From Sphingomonas sp. Leaf230 (lineage in GTDB: Bacteria > Pseudomonadota > Alphaproteobacteria > Sphingomonadales > Sphingomonadaceae), in contig NZ_LMKW01000010.1 of the NCBI RefSeq assembly GCF_001421745.1, positions 339,131 through 403,130 on the forward strand: a stretch of 64,000 bases of DNA. The letters run 5' to 3'. Under the pieces are notes generated by a model, which worked only from the letters and a program-made list of their open reading frames with translations, was not told the DNA's origin and ran no database searches. Below, one piece after another: positions 18,088-27,326 of this stretch (its first letter is position 1; each line of letters starts with the position of its first letter). Position numbers and translations under genes: made by a program.

Positions 18088-19086
18088 GTGATTGACGGTA
18101 AGGTTATGGTGACTGGCGGGGCCGGCTATATCGGCAGCCACGCAGTGCTGGCGTTGCTCGATGCGGGATACGAGGTCGTCGTGCTCGACAATCTGGTCAC
18201 CGGGTTCGACTGGGCGGTCGATCCTCGTGCCGCACTCGTCGAAGCGAACGTCGCCGACGATGCCAAGGTCCGCGCGGCGATCCGCGAGCACAACGTCCGC
18301 GCGATCATGCATTTCGCCGGCTCGGTCGTGGTCCCCGAATCGGTCAGCGATCCGCTCAAATATTACCGCAACAACACCGCCGCCAGCCGCGCGCTGATCG
18401 AGAGCGCGGTCGTCGAGGGCGTGGCCCACTTCATCTTCTCGTCGACCGCCGCGACCTACGGCACGCCCGAGAAGGTGCCGGTGGCCGAGGGCGATCCGAC
18501 CGTGCCGATCAACCCGTATGGCATGTCGAAGCTGATGACCGAGGCAATGCTGCGCGACGTCGCCGCGGCGCATCCGATGAACTATGCGGCATTGCGCTAC
18601 TTCAACGTCGCCGGCGCCGATCCGCAGGGGCGCAGCGGCCAGTCGACGGTCGGTGCCACCCACCTGATCAAGATCGCGGTCGAGGCGGCGACCGGCAAGC
18701 GCGACGCGGTAGGCGTCTACGGCACCGACTTCGACACCCCCGACGGCACCGGCGTGCGCGATTACATCCACGTCACCGACCTTGCCGCCGCGCATGTCGC
18801 CGCGCTGGAAGTCCTGGTCGCGGACCCCGCCAAGAGCCACACGCTCAACGCGGGCTATGGCAAGGGCTTCTCGGTGCTCGAGGTGCTCGATGCGGTCGAC
18901 AAGGTTACCAACCGGACGATCGAACGTCGCCTCGAAGGGCGTCGCGCGGGCGATCCGGCGATGCTGATCTCGGACAATCGCGCGATCCTGGAGACGCTCG
19001 ACTGGACGCCGCGCCATGCCGATCTGGACGGCATCGTCCGCGATGCGCTGGCATGGGAGCGGGCGCTCGCCGAGAAGGGCCGCTAG
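18088..19086 (+). CDS. galE: UDP-glucose 4-epimerase
   Basis: Interconverts UDP-glucose and UDP-galactose. An extended SDR: MVTGGAGYIGSHAVLALLDA for NAD, a Ser-Thr pair in FIFSSTAATYG and the catalytic NPYGMSK (YxxxK) near residue 145. DGTGVRDYIHVTDLAAAHV and NAGYGKGFSVLEV are GalE-type signatures rather than general dehydratase ones. The start is a GTG at 18088 with a strong AGAGGAG six bases upstream. It converges with the PAP2 gene so closely that their two stop codons share the bases CTAG. Probably serves surface polysaccharide synthesis. Confidence 0.94.
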   Translation: MIDGKVMVTGGAGYIGSHAVLALLDAGYEVVVLDNLVTGFDWAVDPRAALVEANVADDAKVRAAIREHNVRAIMHFAGSVVVPESVSDPLKYYRNNTAASRALIESAVVEGVAHFIFSSTAATYGTPEKVPVAEGDPTVPINPYGMSKLMTEAMLRDVAAAHPMNYAALRYFNVAGADPQGRSGQSTVGATHLIKIAVEAATGKRDAVGVYGTDFDTPDGTGVRDYIHVTDLAAAHVAALEVLVADPAKSHTLNAGYGKGFSVLEVLDAVDKVTNRTIERRLEGRRAGDPAMLISDNRAILETLDWTPRHADLDGIVRDALAWERALAEKGR

Positions 19087-19811
19087 GACGCGGACAGATC
19101 GGGGGGCGGATCGGCGGGCGGGGTGCCGAACGCGTGGCGCTCGCCGCCGATCGCCCGTCGCGCGCGGGCGGTGGCCAGCCACCAGGCGAGCGCCCAGAGC
19201 GTGCCGAAGCTCCACCCGGCCAGCACGTCGCTCGGCCAGTGGACGCCGAGATACACCCGGCTGCAGCCGATCGCGCCGACCAGCAGGATCGCGACGACGA
19301 GCAGATACGCTCGGGTCGCACGGTCCCGAGTCACCTGCGAGGCGAGGCCGGCGAGCGTGAGATAGACGATCGCGCTGTTCGCCGAATGCCCGCTCGGGAA
19401 GCTCATGTTCGAGACGGTGACGAGGTGCTCGACGATATCGGGCCGCGGGCGGTTGACCTGCGCCTTGACGAAATCGACGATCACTCCCCCGGTGATGCTG
19501 GATGCGAGCATCGCCAGCGCGGTCAGCCATAGCCGCTGGACGACCAGCAGGCCCGTGACGACGGCCACGACGATCGTCAGCACGATGCCGCCGCCGAGCG
19601 CGGTGACGTCTATCGCGACGTTCGGCAGCCAGGACGGCCCGTGCCATGCGCGCAGGCCGAGGATGATCGCACGGTCGAACGCGAACGGCCAATGATCTAC
19701 CGCGAGACCGACCAGCAGGATGAAGATGATGCCGACCGCGGCGACCGAGGCGCCCGCAAGAATCGCCGGGACATGCCGCCGCCTGCTCGGCGCATCGCCC
19801 GAGGCATCGAT
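19083..19811 (-). CDS. PAP2-family membrane phosphatase, start unclear
   Basis: An integral membrane phosphatase of the PAP2 superfamily (lipid phosphate or undecaprenyl-diphosphate phosphatase-like). The three motifs are present: KAQVNRPRPD, SFPSGHSANSA and SRVYLGVHWPSDVLAG. Six membrane segments are visible. The frame continues through the upstream tRNA-Lys gene, which cannot be coding. Downstream of the tRNA there is no ATG, GTG or TTG before the first membrane segment. The end given here is an ATC whose A is the last base of the tRNA CCA; the resulting N-terminus (DASGDAPSRRRHVPAILAG) would be normal. Function confident, start not. Confidence 0.82.
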   Translation of the reverse strand: MDASGDAPSRRRHVPAILAGASVAAVGIIFILLVGLAVDHWPFAFDRAIILGLRAWHGPSWLPNVAIDVTALGGGIVLTIVVAVVTGLLVVQRLWLTALAMLASSITGGVIVDFVKAQVNRPRPDIVEHLVTVSNMSFPSGHSANSAIVYLTLAGLASQVTRDRATRAYLLVVAILLVGAIGCSRVYLGVHWPSDVLAGWSFGTLWALAWWLATARARRAIGGERHAFGTPPADPPPDLSAS

Positions 19812-19886
19812 GGTGGGTCCGCCGGGGCTCGAACCCGGGACCTCTCGATTAAAAGTCGCTTGCTCTACCAACTGAGCTACGGACCC
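19811..19886 (-). tRNA. tRNA-Lys (anticodon TTT)
   Basis: A 76-nt cloverleaf with 7-bp acceptor stem (GGGTCCG/CGGACCC), D arm GCTCAGTTGGTAGAGC, anticodon loop CTTTTAA and T arm with GGTTCGAGCC. The discriminator A and CCA end are encoded. It lies 21 bp downstream of folK and abuts the PAP2 reading frame, all on one strand. Confidence 0.98.
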
Positions 19887-19907
19887 CCGCCATCGTGGAC
19901 CGCGCAC

Positions 19908-20417
19908 CTAATCGCGTGGCCGCTTTCGGTCAACCGATTGCGCCAATTGCCGGATCGTTCTGCCGGTGAGCGGATCGCGCCATGTCGGGACGAGCCCTGC
20001 GAGGGGGGCGAGGACGAACCCGCGTTCTCGGAACGCCGCGTGCGGTACGGTGAGGCCGGGTGACGACCATGCGCCGCCCGACCACAGGACGATGTCGAGG
20101 TCCAGCACGCGGCTGCCCCAGCGGCGTCCCGAGCGACGGCCGAATGCGCGTTCGATACTTTTCAGGCGGACGAGCAGCGTGGCGGGATCTTCAGCCGTCT
20201 CGATCAACGCGACGGCGTTGGCGTAGCGGCGGTTCGAGGGACCTAGTGGAGCGCTCGCGACGGTCGGCGATCGTATGACGACATCGCCGAGCGCTTCCAG
20301 CGCGGCGGCGATCTCGCGCGCTGGTGCGCCGTGACGTCCGCGTCGGTTGGAGCCGAGCGCGATCGCGTAAGTCGTTGCGGCAGGCGCGATCGTCGGGAGC
20401 GGGGTTGCAGGCGACAT
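19908..20417 (-). CDS. folK: 6-hydroxymethyl-dihydropterin pyrophosphokinase
   Basis: Transfers diphosphate from ATP to 6-hydroxymethyl-7,8-dihydropterin, the step before FolP. HPPK signatures: AIALGSNRRGRHG at the N-terminus, SAPLGPSNRRYANAVA in the middle, and RWGSRVLDLDIVLW with the two metal-binding Asp. PHAAFRERGFVLAPL is the C-terminal signature. Length 169 is usual. Not linked to folP, which is 17 kb away. Divergent from the uracil-DNA glycosylase gene with a 22-bp gap. Confidence 0.96.
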   Translation of the reverse strand: MSPATPLPTIAPAATTYAIALGSNRRGRHGAPAREIAAALEALGDVVIRSPTVASAPLGPSNRRYANAVALIETAEDPATLLVRLKSIERAFGRRSGRRWGSRVLDLDIVLWSGGAWSSPGLTVPHAAFRERGFVLAPLAGLVPTWRDPLTGRTIRQLAQSVDRKRPRD

Positions 20418-20439
20418 TTGGTCCGCCTAGCGCAATCCC

Positions 20440-21189
20440 ATGGATTCCACACCTTACAGCACCGAGCTTCCCGAGCACGCGATCGACTCGGCCGACGAAC
20501 TCGCCGGCGACATCGACGTCACGACCGTCTTTGCGCCGGTCTCCGCACTGCCCGAGACCGAGCCGCCACACGACTGCCCCCTCTGCCCGCGGCTCGTCGC
20601 GGTGCGCGAGCAGTTGCGGACCGAGTTCCCGACATGGTGGAACGCACCGGTCCCTGCGTTCGGCGATCCGGCCGCGTGGCTCGGCATCATCGGCCTCGCG
20701 CCGGGTAAGCATGGCGCGAACCGCACGGGCCGCGCGTTCACCGGCGATTATTCAGGGCAGTTCCTGTACGAGACGCTTGGGCGGTTCGGGCTTGCGACCG
20801 GGACATATGGTGCGAAGGCCGAGGACGGGCTGGCGCTCGACGGCGCGATCATCCTCAACGCGGTGAAGTGCCTGCCGCCCGAGAACAAGCCGACGCCGGA
20901 GGAAATCCGCACCTGCCGCCCATTCCTCGAGACGCAGGCGGATGCGGTGCCTAGTGCGCGGGTGTTCGTGGCGCTGGGGCATATCGCGCATCAGTCGGCG
21001 GTGAAGATGCTCGGCGGGCGGTTGCCGAAGGCGCGGTTCGCACACGGTGCCGAGCATGTCATGCCCGATGGTCGCGTGCTGATCGATAGCTTCCATTGCT
21101 CGCGGTACAACGTGAATACGGGCGTACTGACGGCGGAGATGTTCGACGCGGTGTTTGCGCGGGCGCTGGAGTTACGTGGGGCGGTTTGA
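20440..21189 (+). CDS. Uracil-DNA glycosylase, family 5-like (UdgB)
   Basis: Removes uracil and other deaminated bases from DNA. The motif A region is GLAPGKHGANRTGRAFTGD (near residue 88), and motif B is DSFHCSRYNVNTGVLT near the C-terminus. Four cysteines fit an iron-sulfur cluster: two in CPLCPRL (near 48), one in NAVKCLPPENKP and one in RTCRPFLE. The GxAP(G) and HxSRxNxxTG forms point to family 5 rather than family 4. Length 249. Could not be classified with certainty without alignment. Confidence 0.88.
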   Translation: MDSTPYSTELPEHAIDSADELAGDIDVTTVFAPVSALPETEPPHDCPLCPRLVAVREQLRTEFPTWWNAPVPAFGDPAAWLGIIGLAPGKHGANRTGRAFTGDYSGQFLYETLGRFGLATGTYGAKAEDGLALDGAIILNAVKCLPPENKPTPEEIRTCRPFLETQADAVPSARVFVALGHIAHQSAVKMLGGRLPKARFAHGAEHVMPDGRVLIDSFHCSRYNVNTGVLTAEMFDAVFARALELRGAV

Positions 21190-21330
21190 AACGCTCACCT
21201 AATTCCGGCCGCCAATACGGTAAGTGCCTCTCGCGGTAGAACAGACGCATTTTTCCAGTGGAGGTCGGGGTCCAGTTGGTGAGATCGTCGTGACAGAGCG
21301 CTGCCGCTGATCAGCGGCAGATCGCCCGTC

Positions 21331-22545
21331 TCAGATCTTGAGACCCTGCAACAGCTTCGGGAGATCGCCGCTTTCACCGCGTGCCTCCGCCATGAAGCTG
21401 TCCTTGAGCGGCGGGATCGCGTTGACGGCGCTGATGCCGAACCGGCGGACGGCGCTGGCAGTCTTGCCGGGGAGGCCGAACAGGCGGGTGAGCGTGTCGG
21501 TGGCGGCGGCGGTCATGAACGTGTCGAGCCCGCGCCAGCGCTGGTAGCGCGCGAGCAGCGCCGCGTCGCCGAGGTCGAGGCCGAGCCGCTTGCCCTCGAC
21601 CAGCACTTCGGCGAGCGTCGCGACGTCGCGGAAGCCGAGGTTGAGGCCTTGTCCGGCGATCGGGTGGATGCCGTGGCCGGCGTCGCCGACCAATGCGAGA
21701 CGCTGGTCGGTGATCCGCGCGGCGTGGTGGAAGCCGAGCGGGTAGCTAGACCGCGGTGTCGCCATCGATAGCGCGCCGAGGAAACCGCCCATGCTCTTTT
21801 CCGCTTCGGCCAGGAACGCGCGGTCGCCGAGCTTGAGCATGCCGGGGGCGTTCTTCGCGTCGACCGTCCAGACGATCGCGGAGCGGTGGCCATCGGCATC
21901 GTCCGGCAGCGGGAGCAGCGCGAACGGGCCGCTTGCGTAGAAGATCTCGTACGCGACATCCTCGTGCGAACGCTCGTGGTGGAACGCGGCGATGATCGCG
22001 GTGTGCTCGTACGACCAGCGGGCGATCGTGATCCCCGCGGCTTCGCGCGTCGGCGAGTTGCGGCCTTCCGCGGCGATCAACAGCGGCGCGCGAATGACGG
22101 CGCCCGAGTCCAGCGTGGCGGTGACGCCCGATTCGGCACGGTCGACCGACGTCGCGCGCGTCTTCATGCGGAGGTCGACATGCGGCGCGACGGTCGCGGC
22201 GTCGAACAGCGCTCGGCGGAGCAGCTTGTTCTCGTACATCGTGCCAAGCGCGCCATCGTCCGCGGCGGGGACGAAATCGAGCGCGCCGGGTTCGAGGCCA
22301 TCGCTCACCCGAATCTGGCGGATCGCACAGCCCTGCCCTGCCAGCGTCGCGCCGATGCCGATCGCGTCGAGCATCCGGTGGCTCGCGCTCGCCACCGCAG
22401 AGGCGCGGCCGTCGAAGCCCGGCGCCAGCGTCACCGCCGGGTCGGCGGGGTCGATCACGATCGTCGAGATGCCGTGCACGTCGAGCGCCACGGCGAGCGT
22501 CGCGCCGACCAGCCCGCCACCGAGGATGATTACATCTGTGTCCAT
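21331..22545 (-). CDS. UbiH/UbiF/COQ6-family FAD hydroxylase (ubiquinone)
   Basis: A 404-residue FAD monooxygenase hydroxylating the ring of ubiquinone precursors. The N-terminal Rossmann motif is VIILGGGLVGATLAVALD, the central loop AAEGRNSPTREAAGI follows near residue 158, and the second FAD motif is LVGDAGHGIHPIAGQGLNLGFRD (split here at the family-typical GDAxHxxxPxxGQG) near 290. Which ring position it hydroxylates cannot be read from sequence. It stands alone, divergent from ftsK. The 141-bp gap downstream (21190-21330) shows only a weak repeat-like stretch. Confidence 0.9.
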   Translation of the reverse strand: MDTDVIILGGGLVGATLAVALDVHGISTIVIDPADPAVTLAPGFDGRASAVASASHRMLDAIGIGATLAGQGCAIRQIRVSDGLEPGALDFVPAADDGALGTMYENKLLRRALFDAATVAPHVDLRMKTRATSVDRAESGVTATLDSGAVIRAPLLIAAEGRNSPTREAAGITIARWSYEHTAIIAAFHHERSHEDVAYEIFYASGPFALLPLPDDADGHRSAIVWTVDAKNAPGMLKLGDRAFLAEAEKSMGGFLGALSMATPRSSYPLGFHHAARITDQRLALVGDAGHGIHPIAGQGLNLGFRDVATLAEVLVEGKRLGLDLGDAALLARYQRWRGLDTFMTAAATDTLTRLFGLPGKTASAVRRFGISAVNAIPPLKDSFMAEARGESGDLPKLLQGLKI

Positions 22546-22688
22546 GCCGCCGCTTTATCCCGACCGCGGGTCGCTGCCAACGACGTTCCCGACGCGGTTT
22601 AACCCGTGTTTCAGCGTGGTTGCTTGACGTCCGAGCAACCCAGCGCGATGCAAGATCACTATCAAAGTGAATCTGGAGAATACGGGTC

Positions 22689-25001
22689 ATGGCCAGCCGC
22701 GCGCAGCCAGCCTTGTGGCGTGAGACGGTGAAGGCGGGTGCCGTCCGCAGCGGCGCGCTGATCGCGGCGATCGCGTTGTTCGTCGGCACGCTGCTGATGG
22801 CGCTGGCGCTGGCGAGCTATCACCCGAGCGACCCCGCGCTCAACACCGCATCGGGCGGCGACCCCGCCAACCTGGTCGGGCCGCCGGGTGCATGGTTCGC
22901 GGATATCGCGCTCACGCTGTTCGGACCCGCGGTCGCGTTGCTGCTGCCGATCGGGCCGATTCTGGGCATGCGACTGTGGCGTGACGCGCCGCTCGGGCAT
23001 TGGGTGCGGATGGTGCGCGGCGCGGCGATCGGCGTCGCGCTGATGGCGAGCGCGCTGGCGTTCGTGTCCGGCACGTCGGTGCTGGCGCTCCCAGCCGGCT
23101 GGGGCGGCGTGATCGGCCTGTCGGTCTCCAGCGCAGTACACTGGGCGTTGAGCTTCATCGGCCAGCCGGTCGCCGAGCTCTGGTCCGCGCGCGCGATCGG
23201 GCTGGTCGCCGCGATCGCCGGCGCGATCGTCTGGGGCAAGAGCATCGAGATCGATCTCGGCGAGCGCAAATGGCGCCTGCCCCGCCGCAATCGCACCGAA
23301 GCGCTTGGCTATGACGGCTTTGCGGAGATCGACGAGGACGACGACGAACCGCTGACGTTGACGCGCAAACCGGTCGAGCCGCGCGCGGTCGCCGAGCCCG
23401 ACCCGCGTCCCGCTCCCGTCATCGCGGACCGCCAGAACGCACCGTCGCAGGCCAAGCCCAAGGAGCGCCAGTCGTCGCTCGACCTGCGCGACAATTTCAC
23501 GCTGCCGAGCCTCGACCTGCTGACGCCGTCGCCGCCGAGCCAGGGCAATGTGATCGACAAGGCGGGGCTGGAGCGCAACGCGCGGCTGCTCGAGAACGTG
23601 CTCGACGACTTCCACGTCAAGGGATCGATCATCGAGGTGCGGCCGGGCCCGGTCGTGACGATGTACGAACTCGAACCTGCGCCGGGTATCAAGGCGAGCC
23701 GCGTCATCGCGCTCGCCGACGACATCGCGCGCAACATGTCCGCGATCTCCGCGCGCGTCGCGGTTATTCCGGGGCGCAACGTGATCGGTATCGAGCTGCC
23801 GAATGCGCGGCGCGAGGCGGTGAGCCTACACGAACTCGTCGGCAGCCAGACGTTCGAGGACCAGTCGGCGCAGCTGCCGATCATCCTCGGCAAGAACATC
23901 GCGGGCGATTCGGTGATCGCCGATCTCGCGCCGATGCCGCATCTGCTGGTCGCGGGCACCACCGGCTCGGGTAAGTCGGTCGGCCTGAACAGCATGATCC
24001 TGTCGCTGCTCTACAAGCTGACGCCGAACCAGTGCCGGATGATCATGATCGATCCGAAGATGCTCGAACTGAGCATGTACGACGACATTCCGCATCTGTT
24101 GTCGCCTGTGGTGACCGACCCGGCCAAGGCGGTGCGCGCGCTGAAATGGGCGGTCGAGACGATGGAGGATCGCTATCGCCAGATGTCCTCCGTCGGCGTG
24201 CGCAGTCTCGCGGGTTTCAACGACAAGGTGCGCGGCGCGAAGGCCAAGGGGCAGCCGCTCGGGCGCAAGGTGCAAACGGGCTATCACCCGGATACCGGCG
24301 CGCCGATGTACGAGGAGGAAAAGCTCGAATACGACGTGCTGCCGCAGATCGTGGTGATCGTCGACGAGCTCGCCGACCTGATGATGACCGCGGGCAAGGA
24401 GGTCGAATTCCTCATCCAGCGGCTCGCGCAGAAGGCGCGCGCGGCGGGCATCCACCTGATCATGGCGACGCAGCGGCCGTCGGTCGACGTCATCACCGGC
24501 GTCATCAAGGCCAATCTGCCGACGCGGATCAGCTTCCACGTCACCTCGAAGATCGATTCGCGCACCATCCTCGGCGAGCAGGGCGCGGAGCAGCTGCTCG
24601 GCAAGGGCGACATGCTGTATATGCCGGGCGGCAAGGGCATCGTCCGCGTCCACGGCCCGTTCGTGACCGACGACGAAGTGCGGCTGGTGGCGGATCACTG
24701 GCGCTCGCAGGGGCTGCCGGATTATATCTCCTCCGTTACCGAGGAGCCCGAGGAGAGCTTCGCATTGGAGGGCTCGCCGACCGGTGAGGATTCCGCGGAA
24801 GACCAGCAATATCGCCAGGCGATCCAGCTGGTGTGCGAGTCGCAGAAGGCGTCGACCTCGTGGCTCCAGCGGCAGTTGCGGATCGGCTACAACTCGGCCG
24901 CGCGGTTAATCGAGCGGATGGAGAAAGACGGCATCGTCGGCCGCCCGGATCATGTCGGCCGCCGCGAAGTGCTGCGCGATACCGAGGGGCATGCGATCTA
25001 A
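22689..25001 (+). CDS. ftsK: DNA translocase FtsK
   Basis: Pumps chromosomal DNA across the division septum and activates XerCD at dif. Four membrane segments lie in residues 20-180, a short charged/Pro-rich linker at about 200-280, then the RecA-like motor: Walker A GTTGSGKSVGLNSM (near 425), Walker B IVVIVDELADLMM (near 555). The C-terminal gamma winged-helix domain (residues 700-770, SWLQRQLRIGYNSAARLIERM) binds KOPS sequences. The length of 770 and the short linker are typical for alphaproteobacteria. A family D repeat follows directly after the stop. Confidence 0.97.
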   Translation: MASRAQPALWRETVKAGAVRSGALIAAIALFVGTLLMALALASYHPSDPALNTASGGDPANLVGPPGAWFADIALTLFGPAVALLLPIGPILGMRLWRDAPLGHWVRMVRGAAIGVALMASALAFVSGTSVLALPAGWGGVIGLSVSSAVHWALSFIGQPVAELWSARAIGLVAAIAGAIVWGKSIEIDLGERKWRLPRRNRTEALGYDGFAEIDEDDDEPLTLTRKPVEPRAVAEPDPRPAPVIADRQNAPSQAKPKERQSSLDLRDNFTLPSLDLLTPSPPSQGNVIDKAGLERNARLLENVLDDFHVKGSIIEVRPGPVVTMYELEPAPGIKASRVIALADDIARNMSAISARVAVIPGRNVIGIELPNARREAVSLHELVGSQTFEDQSAQLPIILGKNIAGDSVIADLAPMPHLLVAGTTGSGKSVGLNSMILSLLYKLTPNQCRMIMIDPKMLELSMYDDIPHLLSPVVTDPAKAVRALKWAVETMEDRYRQMSSVGVRSLAGFNDKVRGAKAKGQPLGRKVQTGYHPDTGAPMYEEEKLEYDVLPQIVVIVDELADLMMTAGKEVEFLIQRLAQKARAAGIHLIMATQRPSVDVITGVIKANLPTRISFHVTSKIDSRTILGEQGAEQLLGKGDMLYMPGGKGIVRVHGPFVTDDEVRLVADHWRSQGLPDYISSVTEEPEESFALEGSPTGEDSAEDQQYRQAIQLVCESQKASTSWLQRQLRIGYNSAARLIERMEKDGIVGRPDHVGRREVLRDTEGHAI

Positions 25002-25010
25002 GGTCGGATC

Positions 25011-25136
25011 GATCCTCCCCCGCCAGGGGGAGGTGGCACCGCAGGTGTCGGAGGGGGAGGACACGGAACCTACGTTGTCGCCCCCTCCCCCTCCGTCTGG
25101 CAAGTGCCAGCCACCTCCCCCTGGCGGGGGAGGATT
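25011..25136. repeat. Paired palindromic repeat, family D
   Basis: Arms cctcccccgccagggggagg and cctccccctggcgggggagg flank an inner inverted pair. Starts 10 bp after the ftsK stop; it could stop ftsK transcription. Confidence 0.88.
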
Positions 25137-25225
25137 CCTAAAGTCCCTTTGGCTTGTCGAGGGTTTCGGACCGCCGACGCTCGGTATACGGGGCTGATAC
25201 AAGTTCCGAAAAACAGGTGGGCGTG

Positions 25226-26614
25226 ATGGGGTATCGGCGGTTCTGTGCAGCGGCAGCGGTGGCGCTCGCCCTACCCGGTCAGGTCTCCGCGCAGGACACC
25301 GCCAAGCAGACCCCCGGCAGCAGTGCGACCGACACGCAGCACCGCCCGCGCTCCGGCGTGCGCCGTGACAGCGATCTGTCGCCCTCCGCGCTGACCGCCG
25401 ATACGCAGCGTACACCGCCGCCTGGCCTGTTCGCCGACTGGTTCGATATCCGCAAACGTCTGGCCGATCGCGGCATCGGGCTCAGCGCACGCTATGCCTC
25501 GGAAAGCGCGTATAATTTCTCCGGCGGTGACCGGAAGCTGCTGCGCGAGACCGGCCAGTTCGACGTCGGCGTGCTGCTCGATCTCGACAAGGTCGTCGGC
25601 CTTAGGGGCGGCGCGTTCCAGGCGACCGTTACCTACCGCCGTGGCCGCGATCTGGGTGCGGACGCCAATCTCGGCGTGCTGCAACAGGTGCAGGAAGTGT
25701 ACGGCCGCGGGCAGACCGTCCGGTTGACGCAATTCTGGTACGAGCAAATGCTCGGCGAAAAGCTCGAACTCAAGATCGGCCGAACCAATCCGGGCGAGGA
25801 TTTCGCGTCCTTCTCGTGCTATTTCCAGAACCTCAGCTTCTGCGGTGCGCCGCCGGGCAATCTGAACGGCGATTACTGGCAGAACTGGCCAATCAGCCAA
25901 TGGGGGGCGCGGTTGCGCTACGACGTCAACGATCACCTGACACTGAAGACCGCCGCCTACGAAGTGAACCCGCGCAACCTCGATAACGACTTCGTGATCG
26001 GCCATTTCCACGGCGCGACCGGCGCTCTGATCCCCGTCGAGGCCGAATGGCGACGCGGCGATGACGACGGCCGGGTCGGCGCGTACAAGGTCGGCGGCTG
26101 GGTCAACACCTCGAACGGCGACGACGTGTTCTACGATCTGAACCGCCGGCCGATCGCGATCACCGGGCTCGAACCGCTCCGCCGCAGCGCGCGCTACGGG
26201 GTGTATTTCAACATCCAGCAACAGGTCACCGGCACCTCGAAGGACGGCAAGTCGGTCACCGGGCTCAGCGTGTTCCTCAACGCGACGCAGGCCGATCGTG
26301 CCACCTCGACCACCGACAACCAGATCGCCGCGGGGCTGTTCTACAAGGGGCTGGTGCCGTGGCGGCCGAACGACATCCTCGGCTTTGGCGTGGCGCGGAC
26401 CAACGTGAACGGGCGCGTGGCGAAGGGCCAGGAACTCGATCCGGCGCGGCCCGCGGTGCAGGATGCGGAGTACGCGTCGGAGATCTATTACAGCGTGCAT
26501 CCGACCAAGTGGCTCGAGTTGCGCCCGAACGTGCAGTTCATCCACAACCCCGGCGGCGTGCACGACGCAAACGACGTCGCGGTGCTCGGACTGAAGGGCG
26601 CGATTACGCTGTAG
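25226..26614 (+). CDS. OprB-family carbohydrate-selective porin
   Basis: A 462-residue outer-membrane protein. The signal peptide is MGYRRFCAAAAVALALPG up to a cleavage near VSAQ. The mature part opens with a Pro/Thr-rich stretch, then GLFADWFDIRKRLADRGIGLSARY (split at the motif, which starts OprB barrels), alternating strands such as LELKIGRTNPGEDF, and a terminal LKGAITL. One CYFQNLSFCG could form a disulfide. The start ATG at 25226 gives the signal peptide; upstream in-frame codons do not. OprB porins admit glucose and other sugars; the substrate here is unknown and no sugar operon is adjacent. Confidence 0.87.
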   Translation: MGYRRFCAAAAVALALPGQVSAQDTAKQTPGSSATDTQHRPRSGVRRDSDLSPSALTADTQRTPPPGLFADWFDIRKRLADRGIGLSARYASESAYNFSGGDRKLLRETGQFDVGVLLDLDKVVGLRGGAFQATVTYRRGRDLGADANLGVLQQVQEVYGRGQTVRLTQFWYEQMLGEKLELKIGRTNPGEDFASFSCYFQNLSFCGAPPGNLNGDYWQNWPISQWGARLRYDVNDHLTLKTAAYEVNPRNLDNDFVIGHFHGATGALIPVEAEWRRGDDDGRVGAYKVGGWVNTSNGDDVFYDLNRRPIAITGLEPLRRSARYGVYFNIQQQVTGTSKDGKSVTGLSVFLNATQADRATSTTDNQIAAGLFYKGLVPWRPNDILGFGVARTNVNGRVAKGQELDPARPAVQDAEYASEIYYSVHPTKWLELRPNVQFIHNPGGVHDANDVAVLGLKGAITL

Positions 26615-26696
26615 TCCGCGCGCCCTGACGGAACCCGCCGAATTCAGTGGCGGTTCAAGCGCAGGCGGGCAACGGTCGCGCCTTGAGGAGATTTCG

Positions 26697-27326
26697 ATGT
26701 TCAATACCCGCCCCGCGGTGATCGCGACGATCGCCGCTCTGTCCGTCGCCGCCGTGCCTGCGCCGATCGCCGCGCAGGCGACTGGTGACTTGGCCGCCGT
26801 GCAGAAGCACCTGCAATCGGTCGAGACGATGACCGCCAGTTTCTCGCAGGCGGATCGCAATGGCAAGGTGCTGACCGGCGTGCTGACGCTGAAGAAGCCC
26901 GGCAAGCTGCGTTTCCAGTATGAGAAGGGCGTGCCGATCCTGATCGTCGCGGAGGGCGGCGCGCTGACCTTCATCGATTATTCGGTGAAGCAGGTGCAGC
27001 GCTGGCCGATCAAGAACTCGCCGCTCGGCGTGCTGCTCGATCCGACCCGCGACATCACGCGGTATGCGAAACTCGTTCCCGGCTACGACCAGCGGATCGT
27101 GTCGGTGGAGGCGAACGATCCGAAGCATCCCGAATATGGCCGGATCACGCTGGTTTTCGTCCGCAACGCGAGTGCGCCGGGCGGGCTGATGCTGCAGGGC
27201 TGGGTCGCGCTCGACAGCCAGAACAACCGCACGACGATCCGCCTGACCAACCAGAAGTTCGGCGAACCTGTCAGCGACAACAGCTTCCGCTGGAACGATC
27301 CGCGCCGCACGGGTGTAAGAAAATAA
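26697..27326 (+). CDS. lolA: Outer-membrane lipoprotein carrier protein LolA
   Basis: Periplasmic chaperone that takes lipoproteins from LolCDE to the outer membrane. A signal peptide ends near PIAAQA (about residue 25), followed by QKHLQSVETMTASFSQADRN, the start of the LolA fold, and GVLTLKKPGKLRFQYEKG, which contains the conserved Pro-Gly-Arg-type turn and aromatic residues. Length 209 fits. An AGGAG lies six bases before the ATG. It stands 83 bp after the porin gene. No lolB is present nearby, as usual in alphaproteobacteria. Confidence 0.94.
   Translation: MFNTRPAVIATIAALSVAAVPAPIAAQATGDLAAVQKHLQSVETMTASFSQADRNGKVLTGVLTLKKPGKLRFQYEKGVPILIVAEGGALTFIDYSVKQVQRWPIKNSPLGVLLDPTRDITRYAKLVPGYDQRIVSVEANDPKHPEYGRITLVFVRNASAPGGLMLQGWVALDSQNNRTTIRLTNQKFGEPVSDNSFRWNDPRRTGVRK

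Noticed and set aside
19815..19907. N-terminal extension of the PAP2 protein (SVAQLVEQATFNREVPGSSP)
   Set aside because: It is the translation of the tRNA-Lys gene, a classic annotation artefact.
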